64,000 bases of DNA. Origin: Pseudomonas abieticivorans. GTDB lineage: Bacteria > Pseudomonadota > Gammaproteobacteria > Pseudomonadales > Pseudomonadaceae. Where the stretch lies: NCBI RefSeq assembly GCF_023509015.1, contig NZ_CP094975.1, positions 6,565,501 to 6,629,500 on the forward strand. Direction: 5' to 3'. The notes under the pieces are model-generated. The model saw nothing but the letters and a program-made list of their open reading frames with translations, did not search any database and was not told the DNA's origin. This document shows positions 1 to 8,468 of this stretch, piece after piece (the stretch's first letter is position 1; each line of letters starts with the position of its first letter). The position numbers and the translations under genes were made by a program.

Positions 1-491
1 GCAAAGGCGTCCAGCAATTCGCCGCTGGGGCCGTGGTGGTAGCGCTGGGTGAAGCTTGAGTACCGGCCACCACTGTAGCTGGGGGTGCTGGGGCCAGGCA
101 CTGCGCCCGGGTAGTAGACATTGCCCGCCGTGGTCGCCACGTCGGAGTCGTCATAGGCCTGGTCATACCAGCCCGCGGCGCTGACGCGAAAGCCGTGGTA
201 CTGCTTGTAGGCCACCTCCAGCTCGCTCATCAGGTCGACCCGGTTGGTCACCACGTCGCCCCGATCGAACTTGGCATCGGACTCATCGTAAGTGGCGTTG
301 TTGGCCAGCGCAGGGTCCCGTGACTCGGCCCGCACGCCCAGGTTGTAGCGCACCGTGTTGTCCCAGCGAGCGGTCAGGTCAGGGATACCGGTATCGAACT
401 CGGCAGCCTCAAGCGGGGTAGCGCACAGGGCGCCTGCCGTCGTGCACAAACACACGGCCAGGCGCAGCGGCAAAAGCTTTGGGTTGATCAT
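1..491 (-). CDS. DUF1302 family protein, N-terminal part (cut by window edge)
   Basis: The minus strand reads open from an ATG at 491 to the window edge, giving about 163 residues that start MINPKLLPLRLAV. A GGGAG ribosome site lies just upstream. Residues 1-29 look like a signal peptide (hydrophobic core, then an Ala-rich end). The mature part contains WDNTVRYNLGVRAE, a stretch rich in aromatic and polar residues typical of the DUF1302 family, which is predicted to be a beta-barrel or outer-membrane-associated protein often found beside DUF1329 in Pseudomonas lipid or steroid catabolic loci. It diverges from the oxidoreductase gene that starts at 787, so the two may share regulation. The C-terminus is not in the window, so length cannot be judged. 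Confidence 0.75.
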   Translation of the reverse strand, partial: MINPKLLPLRLAVCLCTTAGALCATPLEAAEFDTGIPDLTARWDNTVRYNLGVRAESRDPALANNATYDESDAKFDRGDVVTNRVDLMSELEVAYKQYHGFRVSAAGWYDQAYDDSDVATTAGNVYYPGAVPGPSTPSYSGGRYSSFTQRYHHGPSGELLDAF

Positions 492-593
492 CAACACTCC
501 CGTCACATTCTTGTTATTGGCAGTCGAGGGCCTTGGCTTGGTGGTGCACCTGAAGTAGACGAGACGCGGCGGCGGCAAACAACGCTCGGCGGC

Positions 594-627
594 ATTGCCC
601 AAATGCCTTTCGCTATTGGCCAAATGC
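594..627. promoter_or_regulatory. paired 13-bp direct repeats between divergent genes
   Basis: ATTGCCCAAATGC at 594-606 and ATTGGCCAAATGC at 615-627 differ at one base and start 21 bp apart, two helical turns. They lie in the 295-bp gap between the divergent DUF1302 and oxidoreductase genes. Same-face direct repeats are what an activator dimer would bind, but no regulator gene is adjacent, so the partner is unknown. Nothing else clear was seen in the gap. Confidence 0.4.
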
Positions 628-786
628 GGGGGCCTGGAACACAGGCCGGTGGTATCTGGAAAACCAATACCGGCGGGGTGTTTTTGTGATTTTACGATGC
701 CAGGGCCGCTGCCTAGACTGCGGCAAACAACAAGGCTGCGCCGTGCTCCCGGGGCCGCCATGAACAATAAAGCCTGGAGGATGAAC

Positions 787-3700
787 ATGAGTGCGACCCC
801 GTCCCTGGACGACAAATACGTCCAGCACAGCGGCAGCGTTTTGCTCACCGGCATTCAGGCGCTGGTGCGCCTGCCGCTGATGCAGCGCCAACGCGACCTG
901 GCCAACGGCCTGAACACCGCCGGGTTCATTTCCGGCTACCGCGGCTCACCGCTGGGCGGCCTGGACCAGGCGTTATGGAAGGCGCGCGAGCACCTCAAGG
1001 CGCACCACACGGTATTCCACCCGGGCATGAACGAAGACCTGGCGGCCACCTCGATCTGGGGCACCCAGCAGGTCAACCTGTTCGAGGGTGCCACCTACGA
1101 TGGTGTGTTCGGCATGTGGTACGGCAAGGGCCCGGGCGTGGATCGCTGCGGCGATGTGCTGCGCCATGCCAATGCCGCCGGCACCTCGGCGTTCGGCGGC
1201 GTGCTGGCGATTGCCGGCGACGACCATGGCGCCCGTTCCTCTTCGCTGCCGCACCAGACCGAGCACATTTTCAAAGCGGTGATGATGCCGGTGCTCGCCC
1301 CCTCGGGCGTGCAGGAATACTTGGACTACGGCATGCATGGCTGGGCCATGTCGCGCTACTCCGGTTGCTGGGTGGCGCTCAAGGCCGTGGCCGACACCGT
1401 GGAAAGCGCGGCGGTGGTGGACATCGATATTCATCGCGTGCAGCCGGTGATCCCAGACATCACATTGCCGCAGGGTGGCCTGAACATTCGCTGGCCCGAC
1501 CCACCGTTGGACCAGGAGCAGCGGCTGCTGGAACACAAGCTGTATGCCGCCCTGGCCTATGCCCGCGCCAACCGCCTGGACCGCATCGTGATGGACTCGC
1601 CCAAGGCGCGCATTGGCATTGTCACCTCGGGCAAGTCCTACCTGGACGTGTGCCAGGCACTGAAGATCCTGGGCATCGACGACACGTTGGCGCAACAGAT
1701 TGGCCTGCGGGTGTACAAGGTCGGCATGGTCTGGCCCCTGGAGGCCGAAGGCGTGCGCCAGTTCGCCGAAGGCCTGGAAGAGATCGTGGTGGTGGAAGAA
1801 AAACGCCACCTGATCGAGTACCAACTCAAGGAAGAACTCTACAACTGGCGCGAGGATGTACGCCCGCGCATCGTCGGCAAGTTCGACGACAAGGGCGAAT
1901 GGAGCCTGCCGCACACCGGCTGGCTGCTGCCGGCCATCAGCGACCTGACCCCGGCGATGATCGCGCGGGCCCTGGCCAAGCGTATCCTGCGCCTGCATCA
2001 AAGCGGCCCGCTGCAAGTGCGCCTGGCCGTGCTCGAGGCGCAACTGGCGAGCAAGGACCAGTTTCGCAACCTGATGGACCGGGTGCCCCACTACTGCTCC
2101 GGCTGCCCCCACAACACTTCGACCAAAGTGCCCGAGGGCAGCCGCGCGCTGGCCGGCATCGGCTGCCACTACATGGCCGCCTGGATCTACCCGCAAACCC
2201 AGACCTTCAGCCAAATGGGCGGTGAAGGCGTGGCCTGGATCGGCCAGGCGCCCTTCACCACCACCCCACACGTGTTTGCCAACCTGGGCGACGGCACCTA
2301 TTTCCACTCCGGTATCCTGGCCATTCGCGCCGCCATTGCCGCCAAGGTGCCCATCACCTACAAGATTCTCTACAACGATGCCGTCGCCATGACCGGGGGC
2401 CAGCCGGTGGATGGCAACCTGAGCGTGGCGCAGATCAGCCGGCAACTGGCCGCCGAAGGCGTGCAGCGCCTGGTGGTGGTCAGCGACGACGTGGAAAAGT
2501 ACCGCCACGTCGACGACCTGGCCCAAGGCGTGCCGGTGCTTGGCCGCGACCAGATGGACGCGGTGCAACAGCAACTGCGTGAATACCCCGGCGTGTCGGC
2601 GATCATTTACGACCAGACCTGCGCCGCGGAAAAACGCCGGCGGCGCAAGCGCGGCAAATTCCCCGACCCTGCGCGCCGGGTGATGATCAACGAAGCCGTG
2701 TGCGAAGGCTGCGGCGATTGCAGCAGCAAGTCCAACTGCATGTCGGTGGTGGCGGTAGAAACCGAGTACGGGCGCAAGCGCGAGATCGACCAGTCGTCGT
2801 GCAACAAGGACTTCACCTGCCTCAACGGTTTTTGCCCAAGCTTCGTCACGGTGGAGGGCGGCACCCTGCGCAAGCCCAAGCCATTGGCCAATACCGAAGA
2901 AGCCTGGGACTTGCCCGTGCCGACCATTGCCGCGCTGGATGAGCCCTACAGCATCCTGGTGACCGGTGTCGGTGGCACCGGGGTGGTGACCATCGGCGCC
3001 TTGCTGGGCATGGCGGCCTTTATCGAAGGCAAGGGCACGCTCAACCTGGACATGGCCGGCATGGCGCAGAAAGGTGGCGCGGTGTGGTCGCACATCCGCA
3101 TCGCCGCCCGCCAGGATCAGCTGTTTGCCCCGCGCATCGCCGAAGGTGAGGCCGCCCTGCTGCTGGGCTGCGACCTGGTGGTGAGCGCCAACACCGAAAC
3201 CCTGTCCAAGCTGCGCCAGGGCGTGACCCATGCCCTGGTCAACTGCGAAGAAAGCATCACCAGCGCCTTTGTGCGCACCTTTGCCTTGCAGGCCGAAAGC
3301 GGCGACCTGGTCAAACACCCCGACCCCACCTTCCACACCCAAAGCATGTCGGCGCAAATCGCCGAAGCGGTGGGCCATGCCCAAGCGGACTTCGTCGACG
3401 CGAGCAAAATCGCCACCTCGCTGATGGGCGACTCGATTGCCACCAACACGTTCATGCTCGGCTACGCCTGCCAGAAAGGCTGGTTGCCGGTGGGCGAAGC
3501 GGCGCTGTTGCAGGCCATCGAGCTGAACGGCACGGCCGTGGCGTTCAACCTCTCGGCATTCGCCTGGGGCAGGCGCTGCGCCCACGACTTGCCACGGGTG
3601 TTGCGCAAGCTGCAGGCGGGCAACGTGCAAAGCGCCGACCGCAGCCTTTCACACAGCCTGGAAGAAACCGTGGCGCGGCGCGTGAGCTTTCTCACCGCCT

Positions 3701-4347
3701 ACCAGAACGCGGCGCTGGGCCAGCGCTACCGCCAGCGCGTGGAGCAGTTCATGGCAGCGGAAACCACCCTGCTGGGCCAGCCAGGCGAGTTGTCGGCCAG
3801 TGTTGCCCGTCACTACTTCAAGGTGCTGGCGATCAAGGATGAATACGAAGTGGCGCGGCTGTTTACCCAAGGCCCGTTCCTGGAAAAAGTGCAGGCCACG
3901 TTCGAGGGTGACTACCGCCTGCGCTTTCATCTGGCACCGCCCGTGCTCAACGGCGACAGCAGCGGCGGCGAGCCAAGGAAACGCAGCTTTGGCCCCTGGA
4001 TGCTCCAAGGCTTCAAGGTGCTGGCAAAATTCAAGTGGCTGCGTAACACCTGGCTCGACCCGTTCGGGCGCACCCATGAGCGCAAGGTGGAACGCGCCTG
4101 GCTGGCCAGCTACGAGGCCATCCTGGACGAACTGCTGGCAGGCCTGAGCGCCGACAAGCTGGGGCTGGCCCACGACCTGGCCGAGTTGCCGGACAGCGTG
4201 CGTGGCTACGGCCCGGTGAAAGAGCGCTACCTGGCCAAGGCCCACGAGCGCCAGGCGCAGTTGCTGGACCAATGGCGCAACGGGCCGCCGGCACGCTTTC
4301 ACGATGCCAGCCAACCCGCCGGGCAGATTGCTGTCACTCAACTCTAG
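787..4347 (+). CDS. fused indolepyruvate ferredoxin oxidoreductase family protein
   Basis: This is a 1186-residue single-chain 2-oxoacid:ferredoxin oxidoreductase of the indolepyruvate type, expected to decarboxylate a 2-keto acid oxidatively to an acyl-CoA using TPP and iron-sulfur clusters. The N-terminal half carries the pyrimidine-binding domain and a C437-S-G-C440 motif. A TPP-type GDG motif is at about 501-503, followed by YNDAVAMTGGQP. Cysteines 639, 642, 645, 651, 672, 678 and 683 look like cluster ligands. The gamma-type domain starts near residue 724 (GVGGTGVVTIG). The ATG at 787 has GGAGG six bases upstream; earlier in-frame ATGs at 760 and 781 are worse placed. Substrate is not readable from sequence: aryl-pyruvate is the family default, but acyl-CoA genes opposite it suggest other keto acids are possible. 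Confidence 0.88.
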   Translation: MSATPSLDDKYVQHSGSVLLTGIQALVRLPLMQRQRDLANGLNTAGFISGYRGSPLGGLDQALWKAREHLKAHHTVFHPGMNEDLAATSIWGTQQVNLFEGATYDGVFGMWYGKGPGVDRCGDVLRHANAAGTSAFGGVLAIAGDDHGARSSSLPHQTEHIFKAVMMPVLAPSGVQEYLDYGMHGWAMSRYSGCWVALKAVADTVESAAVVDIDIHRVQPVIPDITLPQGGLNIRWPDPPLDQEQRLLEHKLYAALAYARANRLDRIVMDSPKARIGIVTSGKSYLDVCQALKILGIDDTLAQQIGLRVYKVGMVWPLEAEGVRQFAEGLEEIVVVEEKRHLIEYQLKEELYNWREDVRPRIVGKFDDKGEWSLPHTGWLLPAISDLTPAMIARALAKRILRLHQSGPLQVRLAVLEAQLASKDQFRNLMDRVPHYCSGCPHNTSTKVPEGSRALAGIGCHYMAAWIYPQTQTFSQMGGEGVAWIGQAPFTTTPHVFANLGDGTYFHSGILAIRAAIAAKVPITYKILYNDAVAMTGGQPVDGNLSVAQISRQLAAEGVQRLVVVSDDVEKYRHVDDLAQGVPVLGRDQMDAVQQQLREYPGVSAIIYDQTCAAEKRRRRKRGKFPDPARRVMINEAVCEGCGDCSSKSNCMSVVAVETEYGRKREIDQSSCNKDFTCLNGFCPSFVTVEGGTLRKPKPLANTEEAWDLPVPTIAALDEPYSILVTGVGGTGVVTIGALLGMAAFIEGKGTLNLDMAGMAQKGGAVWSHIRIAARQDQLFAPRIAEGEAALLLGCDLVVSANTETLSKLRQGVTHALVNCEESITSAFVRTFALQAESGDLVKHPDPTFHTQSMSAQIAEAVGHAQADFVDASKIATSLMGDSIATNTFMLGYACQKGWLPVGEAALLQAIELNGTAVAFNLSAFAWGRRCAHDLPRVLRKLQAGNVQSADRSLSHSLEETVARRVSFLTAYQNAALGQRYRQRVEQFMAAETTLLGQPGELSASVARHYFKVLAIKDEYEVARLFTQGPFLEKVQATFEGDYRLRFHLAPPVLNGDSSGGEPRKRSFGPWMLQGFKVLAKFKWLRNTWLDPFGRTHERKVERAWLASYEAILDELLAGLSADKLGLAHDLAELPDSVRGYGPVKERYLAKAHERQAQLLDQWRNGPPARFHDASQPAGQIAVTQL

Positions 4348-4351
4348 GCTC

Positions 4352-4525
4352 GGTACGAAATGTATCCCAGCTCGGCCATGCTGCGTGGAAAACAGGCTCG
4401 TGCGCGAGTCCGATCGCAATGCTCATTGACCACCCGTCAAGTCGAGCGCGACCCCGGTCCTTTCCTCGCCTGTTTTCGCCTTGCCTGGCCTTCGCTGGAA
4501 CACATTACCTAGGCGTTTTCGTACC
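4352..4525. repeat. short inverted-repeat element (MITE-like remnant)
   Basis: GGTACGAAA at 4352-4360 is matched in inverted orientation by TTTTCGTACC at 4516-4525. Inside, ATGTATCCCAGC near 4360-4371 is matched inversely by GCTGGAACACAT around 4494-4505. The element fills most of the 200-bp gap between two convergent transcription units and has no coding capacity. A related half-copy seems present at about 31437-31478, sharing the string AGCGAAGGCCAGGCAAG on the opposite strand. It is probably a non-autonomous transposon or IS-end remnant that could also act as a two-way transcription barrier. Confidence 0.5.
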
Positions 4526-4547
4526 TGGACTGCGGCCGCTGCTGGGC

Positions 4548-5303
4548 TTAACTGAGCATCAGCATGCCGCCATCGATCGCCAGGGTTTGCCCGGTGACGA
4601 AGCGCGAGCCGTCGCCGGCCAGGAACACCAGCACGGGCGCAAGGTCGCGGGCCGCATCGCCCAGGCGCCCCCCGAGGGGCACTTGCCCGGCCATGAAGGC
4701 GTCGTGTTGGCGCAACTGCTCAGGGCTCATGCTGGCACGCGTGGCGTCGTACATGGGCGTCCACATGGCCGGCGCAATGGCATTGACGGTGATGCCCAGC
4801 GGGCCCCATTCGCGGGCCACCGTGCGGGTCCAGGCCAGCACTGCGCCTTTGCTCGCGGCGTAGTGGGCCTTGCCTGGCTGGCCCAGCACGCCTGCGGCCG
4901 AGGCAAAATTGATGATGCGCCCGCCGCTGTCCTTGAGCCGTTCGTAGGCGGCGCGGTTGGTCAGGAAGGTGCCACGGGTATTTACCGCGAACACCTGCTC
5001 CCATTCCTCCAGGCTGATGTCTGCGGCTTGGGCATTGGGCGCGATACCGGCCGCGTGCACCAGCACGTCCAACCCGCCCAGTTGCTGGTCGGCCCAGGCA
5101 AAGGCTGTGTCCACCGAGCCGCTGTCGGCAATGTCGCAGACAGTCGAACGCGCCCAGCCCCCGCCGGGCGCTTGCAGCGGGGCGGATTCACCCAGGTCGA
5201 GGCTGACCACGCGTGCCCCCTGCTCGACGAATGCCTTGACCACCGCGGCGCCGATCCCTCGGCCGCCGCCCGTGACGATGATGCGCTTGGCTGCCAGTTG
5301 CAT
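4548..5303 (-). CDS. SDR family oxidoreductase
   Basis: A 251-residue classical short-chain dehydrogenase/reductase, soluble and NAD(P)H-dependent. The Rossmann motif TGGGRGIG is at 11-18, the HAAG motif near 83, and the catalytic residues fit S135, Y148 and K152 (YAASK). The length is typical. The ATG at 5303 has GAGGAG eight bases upstream. It is the last gene of a five-gene minus-strand operon after CoA-transferase, SDR, acyl-CoA dehydrogenase and kinase, so it likely oxidises a hydroxyacyl-CoA or a related alcohol in that pathway. The exact substrate cannot be told. Confidence 0.85.
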   Translation of the reverse strand: MQLAAKRIIVTGGGRGIGAAVVKAFVEQGARVVSLDLGESAPLQAPGGGWARSTVCDIADSGSVDTAFAWADQQLGGLDVLVHAAGIAPNAQAADISLEEWEQVFAVNTRGTFLTNRAAYERLKDSGGRIINFASAAGVLGQPGKAHYAASKGAVLAWTRTVAREWGPLGITVNAIAPAMWTPMYDATRASMSPEQLRQHDAFMAGQVPLGGRLGDAARDLAPVLVFLAGDGSRFVTGQTLAIDGGMLMLS

Positions 5304-5327
5304 GGCCTAACTCCTCGTGTCGTGATG

Positions 5328-6374
5328 TTATTGATCGATACGCTGCAACGCCGCCGCGCACAGGCGCAGGGCCGAAGCGTGGTGTTTCTCGCCGGTGGCC
5401 ATCGGCGCCTTGCCCGCACAGGCGCGGGCATAGCTGACCTCCAGGAAGATGCCCAGCTTGAAACCAGCCAGCACCAGGTACCAGTTGAAGTCCGCCAACG
5501 AGCGCGAACTGCCGGCGCGATAATGCGCGACCAGCTCCTCGCTGCTGCAAAAGCCGGCCCAGGGCTGTACCTGGATGGTGCCGGCCCCTTTGCCATCGGC
5601 ACCGGGCCAGGTGACCACCAGCCAGGCAAGGTCGAGCAAGGGGTCGCCGACCGTGGCCAACTCCCAATCCACCACGGCCGCGAGTTCTGCGCTGTCGTGG
5701 CAAAACATCACGTTGGACAGGTGAAAATCACCGTGCAGGATGCCGGGCTGGAACTGCCGGGGGCAGTGCGCGCCCAGCCATTGGGCCAGTCGCGCCAGGC
5801 CCGGCAGGCCATCGGCGCCGGGCCAGCCGGGGCTACCCTTGACGCTGTCCAGGTGCGCCAGCCACCGCGCTACCTGGCGCTGGTGAAAGCCATGGGGCCG
5901 GCCAAAATCGGCCAGCCCCACGGCCCGGTAGTCGACCTCGCCCAGGCGCAGCAGCGCGTCCACCATGGCCAGGCCCATGCGCCGGCGCAGCGCCGGGTCG
6001 CCCGCGTGCAAGGCGGGCAAACCGGCGGGGTTGCTGGGGTTGAAGCCCTGTACCGGCGCCATCAGATAAAAGCTTGCGCCCAGCACCCCGGGGTCGTCGC
6101 AGGCCGCGATCAGGCCGGCATGGGGCACCGCCGAACCGGTCAGTGCCCGCAGCAGGCAGGCCTCGCGTTCGATGGTCTTGCTGCCGGTGGGCCGCAGGGC
6201 CACCGATGGGGTGCGCAGCACAAACTCGCGGGTACCGCGGCCAAACCTGAGCAACAGGTTCTGGGTGCCCCCCGCGAGCACGGTGGGGGCCCGGATGGGG
6301 CCGGCCTCCAGGCCTTGGCTATCCATCCAGCGGGCCAGATGTTGAAGGTTCACGCAGGCTTGCCAATCGCTCAT
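5328..6374 (-). CDS. APH-type phosphotransferase family protein (LvaA/ACAD10-11 kinase-like)
   Basis: A 348-residue aminoglycoside-phosphotransferase-fold kinase. The Brenner-type motif HGDFHLSN is at 214-221 with catalytic D216 and N221, and the metal-binding aspartate is D236 in VVDWELATVGDPLLDLAW. This subgroup is found with acyl-CoA dehydrogenases and, in the P. putida levulinate pathway (LvaA) and human ACAD10/11, phosphorylates 4-hydroxyacyl-CoA rather than antibiotics. Its start codon overlaps the stop of the upstream acyl-CoA dehydrogenase gene by 4 bp (ATGA), implying translational coupling and joint function. An antibiotic-resistance role is unlikely from context. Confidence 0.82.
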   Translation of the reverse strand: MSDWQACVNLQHLARWMDSQGLEAGPIRAPTVLAGGTQNLLLRFGRGTREFVLRTPSVALRPTGSKTIEREACLLRALTGSAVPHAGLIAACDDPGVLGASFYLMAPVQGFNPSNPAGLPALHAGDPALRRRMGLAMVDALLRLGEVDYRAVGLADFGRPHGFHQRQVARWLAHLDSVKGSPGWPGADGLPGLARLAQWLGAHCPRQFQPGILHGDFHLSNVMFCHDSAELAAVVDWELATVGDPLLDLAWLVVTWPGADGKGAGTIQVQPWAGFCSSEELVAHYRAGSSRSLADFNWYLVLAGFKLGIFLEVSYARACAGKAPMATGEKHHASALRLCAAALQRIDQ

Positions 6375-7666
6375 GGCTGCGGCTCGGCGACGCTCGCCAG
6401 CACCTCGGCGTATTTTTCCCGGGCACGCAACGCGGCGGTCGGCCGATGGTAGTCGGGGAACAGGTCATCGCAGGGCAGGTAATCGCGCAACAATTGCTTG
6501 GCCACAGTGATCTTGTGCACTTCGGTGGGGCCGTCGGCCAGCCCCAGCTGGAACGAGCGGACGATATAGCCGGTGAATGGCATCTCGTCGCTGACCCCGA
6601 GTGCGCCATGCACCTGCAGGGCCCGCGCGGCGATGTCGTGCAGCACCTTGGGCATGATGGCCTTGACGGCGGCGATGTCCTTGCGCACCCGCTGGTAGTC
6701 CTGGTACTGATCGATGCGCCAGGCGGTGCGCATCACCAACAAACGAAACTGTTCCAGTTCCACCCACGAGTCGGCGATCTTTTCCTGGACCATCTGCTTG
6801 TCTGCCAGGCGCTCGCCCTGGGTGCTGCGCGACAGCGAGCGCTGGCACAGCGCATCCAGTGCTTTCTGCGCCTGGCCGATCACGCGCATGGCGTGGTGCA
6901 CGCGACCGCCGCCCAGGCGTACCTGGGCCACCACGAAGGCCTGCCCCGGCGCACCGAGCATGTCGCTGGCGGCTACGCGCACCTTGTCGAACGACAGATA
7001 GGCGTGGGTGGCCGCCGGGTCATCGGCGATGCCAACGTTGCGGATGATGCTCACCCCCGGGGTATCGGCGGGGATGATGAACATCGACATGCCCTTGTAC
7101 ACCGAGACACTTTTATCGGTGACGGCCATCACGATGTAGAACGCCGCGTATCGGGCGTTGGAAGCGAACCATTTTTGGCCACTGAGCAACCAGCCGTCAC
7201 CGTCGCGCACCGCGTGGGTGGTGAACACGCTGGGGTCGGCGCCGCCCTGGGGTTCGGTCATGGCAAAGCACGACACGATGTCGCCGGCCAGCAACGGTTG
7301 CAGGTAGCGCTGCTTTTGCGGGGGCGTGCCAAAATGCGCGAGGATTTCGCTGTTGCCCGAATCCGGTGCCTGGCAACCAAACACGATCGGGCCGAACAGT
7401 GAACGGCCAAGTATCTCGTTGATCAGCCCCAGGCGCACCTGGCCGTAGCCGGCACCGCCCAACTCGGGCCCCAGGTGGCAGGCCCACAACTTGCGCGCCT
7501 TGACCTGCGCTTGCAACGGCTTGACCAACTGCACGAACAGCGGGTCATGGATGTTCCAGGGGCTGCCCAGCAGGTGGTCGAGGGGCTCGACTTGTTCACG
7601 CACGAATTGATCGATCCAATCCAGTTCTGCTTGTGTCTCGGGGTCGGTCTGAAAGTCCCAGGCCAT
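6371..7666 (-). CDS. acyl-CoA dehydrogenase family protein (LvaC/ACAD11-like)
   Basis: A 431-residue flavin acyl-CoA dehydrogenase. The FAD-contact motif FAMTEPQGGADPS lies near residue 137, WFASNARYA follows, and the C-terminal motif is LADGPTEVHKITVAK. Length and the DGPTEVH motif fit the ACAD10/11 and LvaC branch more than classic fatty-acid dehydrogenases. It overlaps the kinase gene by 4 bp, and 24 bp separate it from the upstream SDR. In the LvaA/LvaC scheme this partner removes phosphate from 4-phosphoacyl-CoA to give an enoyl-CoA. That role is inferred here. It could also be an ordinary desaturase for a branched or aromatic acyl-CoA. Confidence 0.85.
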   Translation of the reverse strand: MAWDFQTDPETQAELDWIDQFVREQVEPLDHLLGSPWNIHDPLFVQLVKPLQAQVKARKLWACHLGPELGGAGYGQVRLGLINEILGRSLFGPIVFGCQAPDSGNSEILAHFGTPPQKQRYLQPLLAGDIVSCFAMTEPQGGADPSVFTTHAVRDGDGWLLSGQKWFASNARYAAFYIVMAVTDKSVSVYKGMSMFIIPADTPGVSIIRNVGIADDPAATHAYLSFDKVRVAASDMLGAPGQAFVVAQVRLGGGRVHHAMRVIGQAQKALDALCQRSLSRSTQGERLADKQMVQEKIADSWVELEQFRLLVMRTAWRIDQYQDYQRVRKDIAAVKAIMPKVLHDIAARALQVHGALGVSDEMPFTGYIVRSFQLGLADGPTEVHKITVAKQLLRDYLPCDDLFPDYHRPTAALRAREKYAEVLASVAEPQP

Positions 7667-7690
7667 GGTGTGTCTCCACGCAAAAAATGA

Positions 7691-8428
7691 TCAGGCCAAC
7701 AACATGCCGCCGTCGACCAGCAAGGTTTGGCCCAGCAGGTAGCCAGCCAGTGGCGAGGCCAAAAACAGCGCTACGTTGGCCATGTCCTGGGGTGTGCCCA
7801 GGCGCCCCAGGGGGATGCCGCGCAAGGCGCTCTCCAGGCGTTTGGGGTTGGCCGTGGTGACCTCGGTGAGTTTGGTTTGCACCAGGCCCGGCGCAATGCC
7901 ATTGACCCGGATGCCATCCCGCGCCCAGGCTTCGGCCAAGGTGCGGGTCAGGCCAAAGGCGCCAGTCTTGGAGGCGTTGTAGGCCGGGTTGCCACGCGTT
8001 GAATGGAACGCTGCAGCCGAGCTGACCACGATGACCGCGCCCTTGGCTTCGCTGAGCAACGGGTGAAACTTCTGCGCGCACACCATCACGCTGGTGAGGT
8101 TGATGTCGATGACGCGCTTGAAACCTTCGCTCAAGAACTCCTGTTGGTCATAGAGCACCGTGCCCTGGGCCAGCACCAGCACGTCCAGGCGCGTAAACGG
8201 CACCCGGGTCGCCTCGATCCGCTCGGCGTCAGCGACATCGACCTGGGCGTAGTGCAAGCCTTCCAGGTCCGAGCCCGCCGAGTTTCGATACGCCGCCGCG
8301 CAGGCGCGCGTACCCCACACGTGCACCTGGGCGCCGCGCTGGCGAAAGTTTTGCGCGATGCCATTGCCGATTCCGCTGGAACCGCCGACTACCAGCACGG
8401 TTTTGCCGCTGAAATCCAACTCGTCCAT
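7691..8428 (-). CDS. SDR family oxidoreductase
   Basis: A 245-residue short-chain dehydrogenase/reductase starting MDELDFSGKTVLVVGG. The cofactor motif GGSSGIG is near 15-21. Catalytic serine is S136 or S137, with Y150 and K154 (YNASK). I chose the ATG at 8428, which has AAGGAAT upstream and starts at the usual SDR N-terminus; an in-frame extension to 8647 would run into the upstream CoA-transferase gene. It is second in the minus-strand operon, 40 bp after the CoA-transferase. It probably oxidises a hydroxyacyl-CoA intermediate; substrate unknown. Confidence 0.83.
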   Translation of the reverse strand: MDELDFSGKTVLVVGGSSGIGNGIAQNFRQRGAQVHVWGTRACAAAYRNSAGSDLEGLHYAQVDVADAERIEATRVPFTRLDVLVLAQGTVLYDQQEFLSEGFKRVIDINLTSVMVCAQKFHPLLSEAKGAVIVVSSAAAFHSTRGNPAYNASKTGAFGLTRTLAEAWARDGIRVNGIAPGLVQTKLTEVTTANPKRLESALRGIPLGRLGTPQDMANVALFLASPLAGYLLGQTLLVDGGMLLA

Positions 8429-8468
8429 AGGTATTCCTTGCACTGCTTTTCGATAGAAAGGGAGGCGA

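Noticed and set aside
973..3630. 885-codon open frame on the minus strand inside the oxidoreductase gene
   Set aside because: It is the high-GC antisense shadow of a clearly recognised plus-strand enzyme; the peptide is His/Ala/Gly-rich with no domain.
5328..6374. Antibiotic-resistance aminoglycoside kinase
   Set aside because: The fold is shared, but the 4-bp overlap with an acyl-CoA dehydrogenase and the family context point to acyl-CoA metabolism.
4272..6452. 726-codon plus-strand open frame
   Set aside because: It lies opposite an SDR gene and a kinase gene with intact catalytic motifs and has low-complexity composition.
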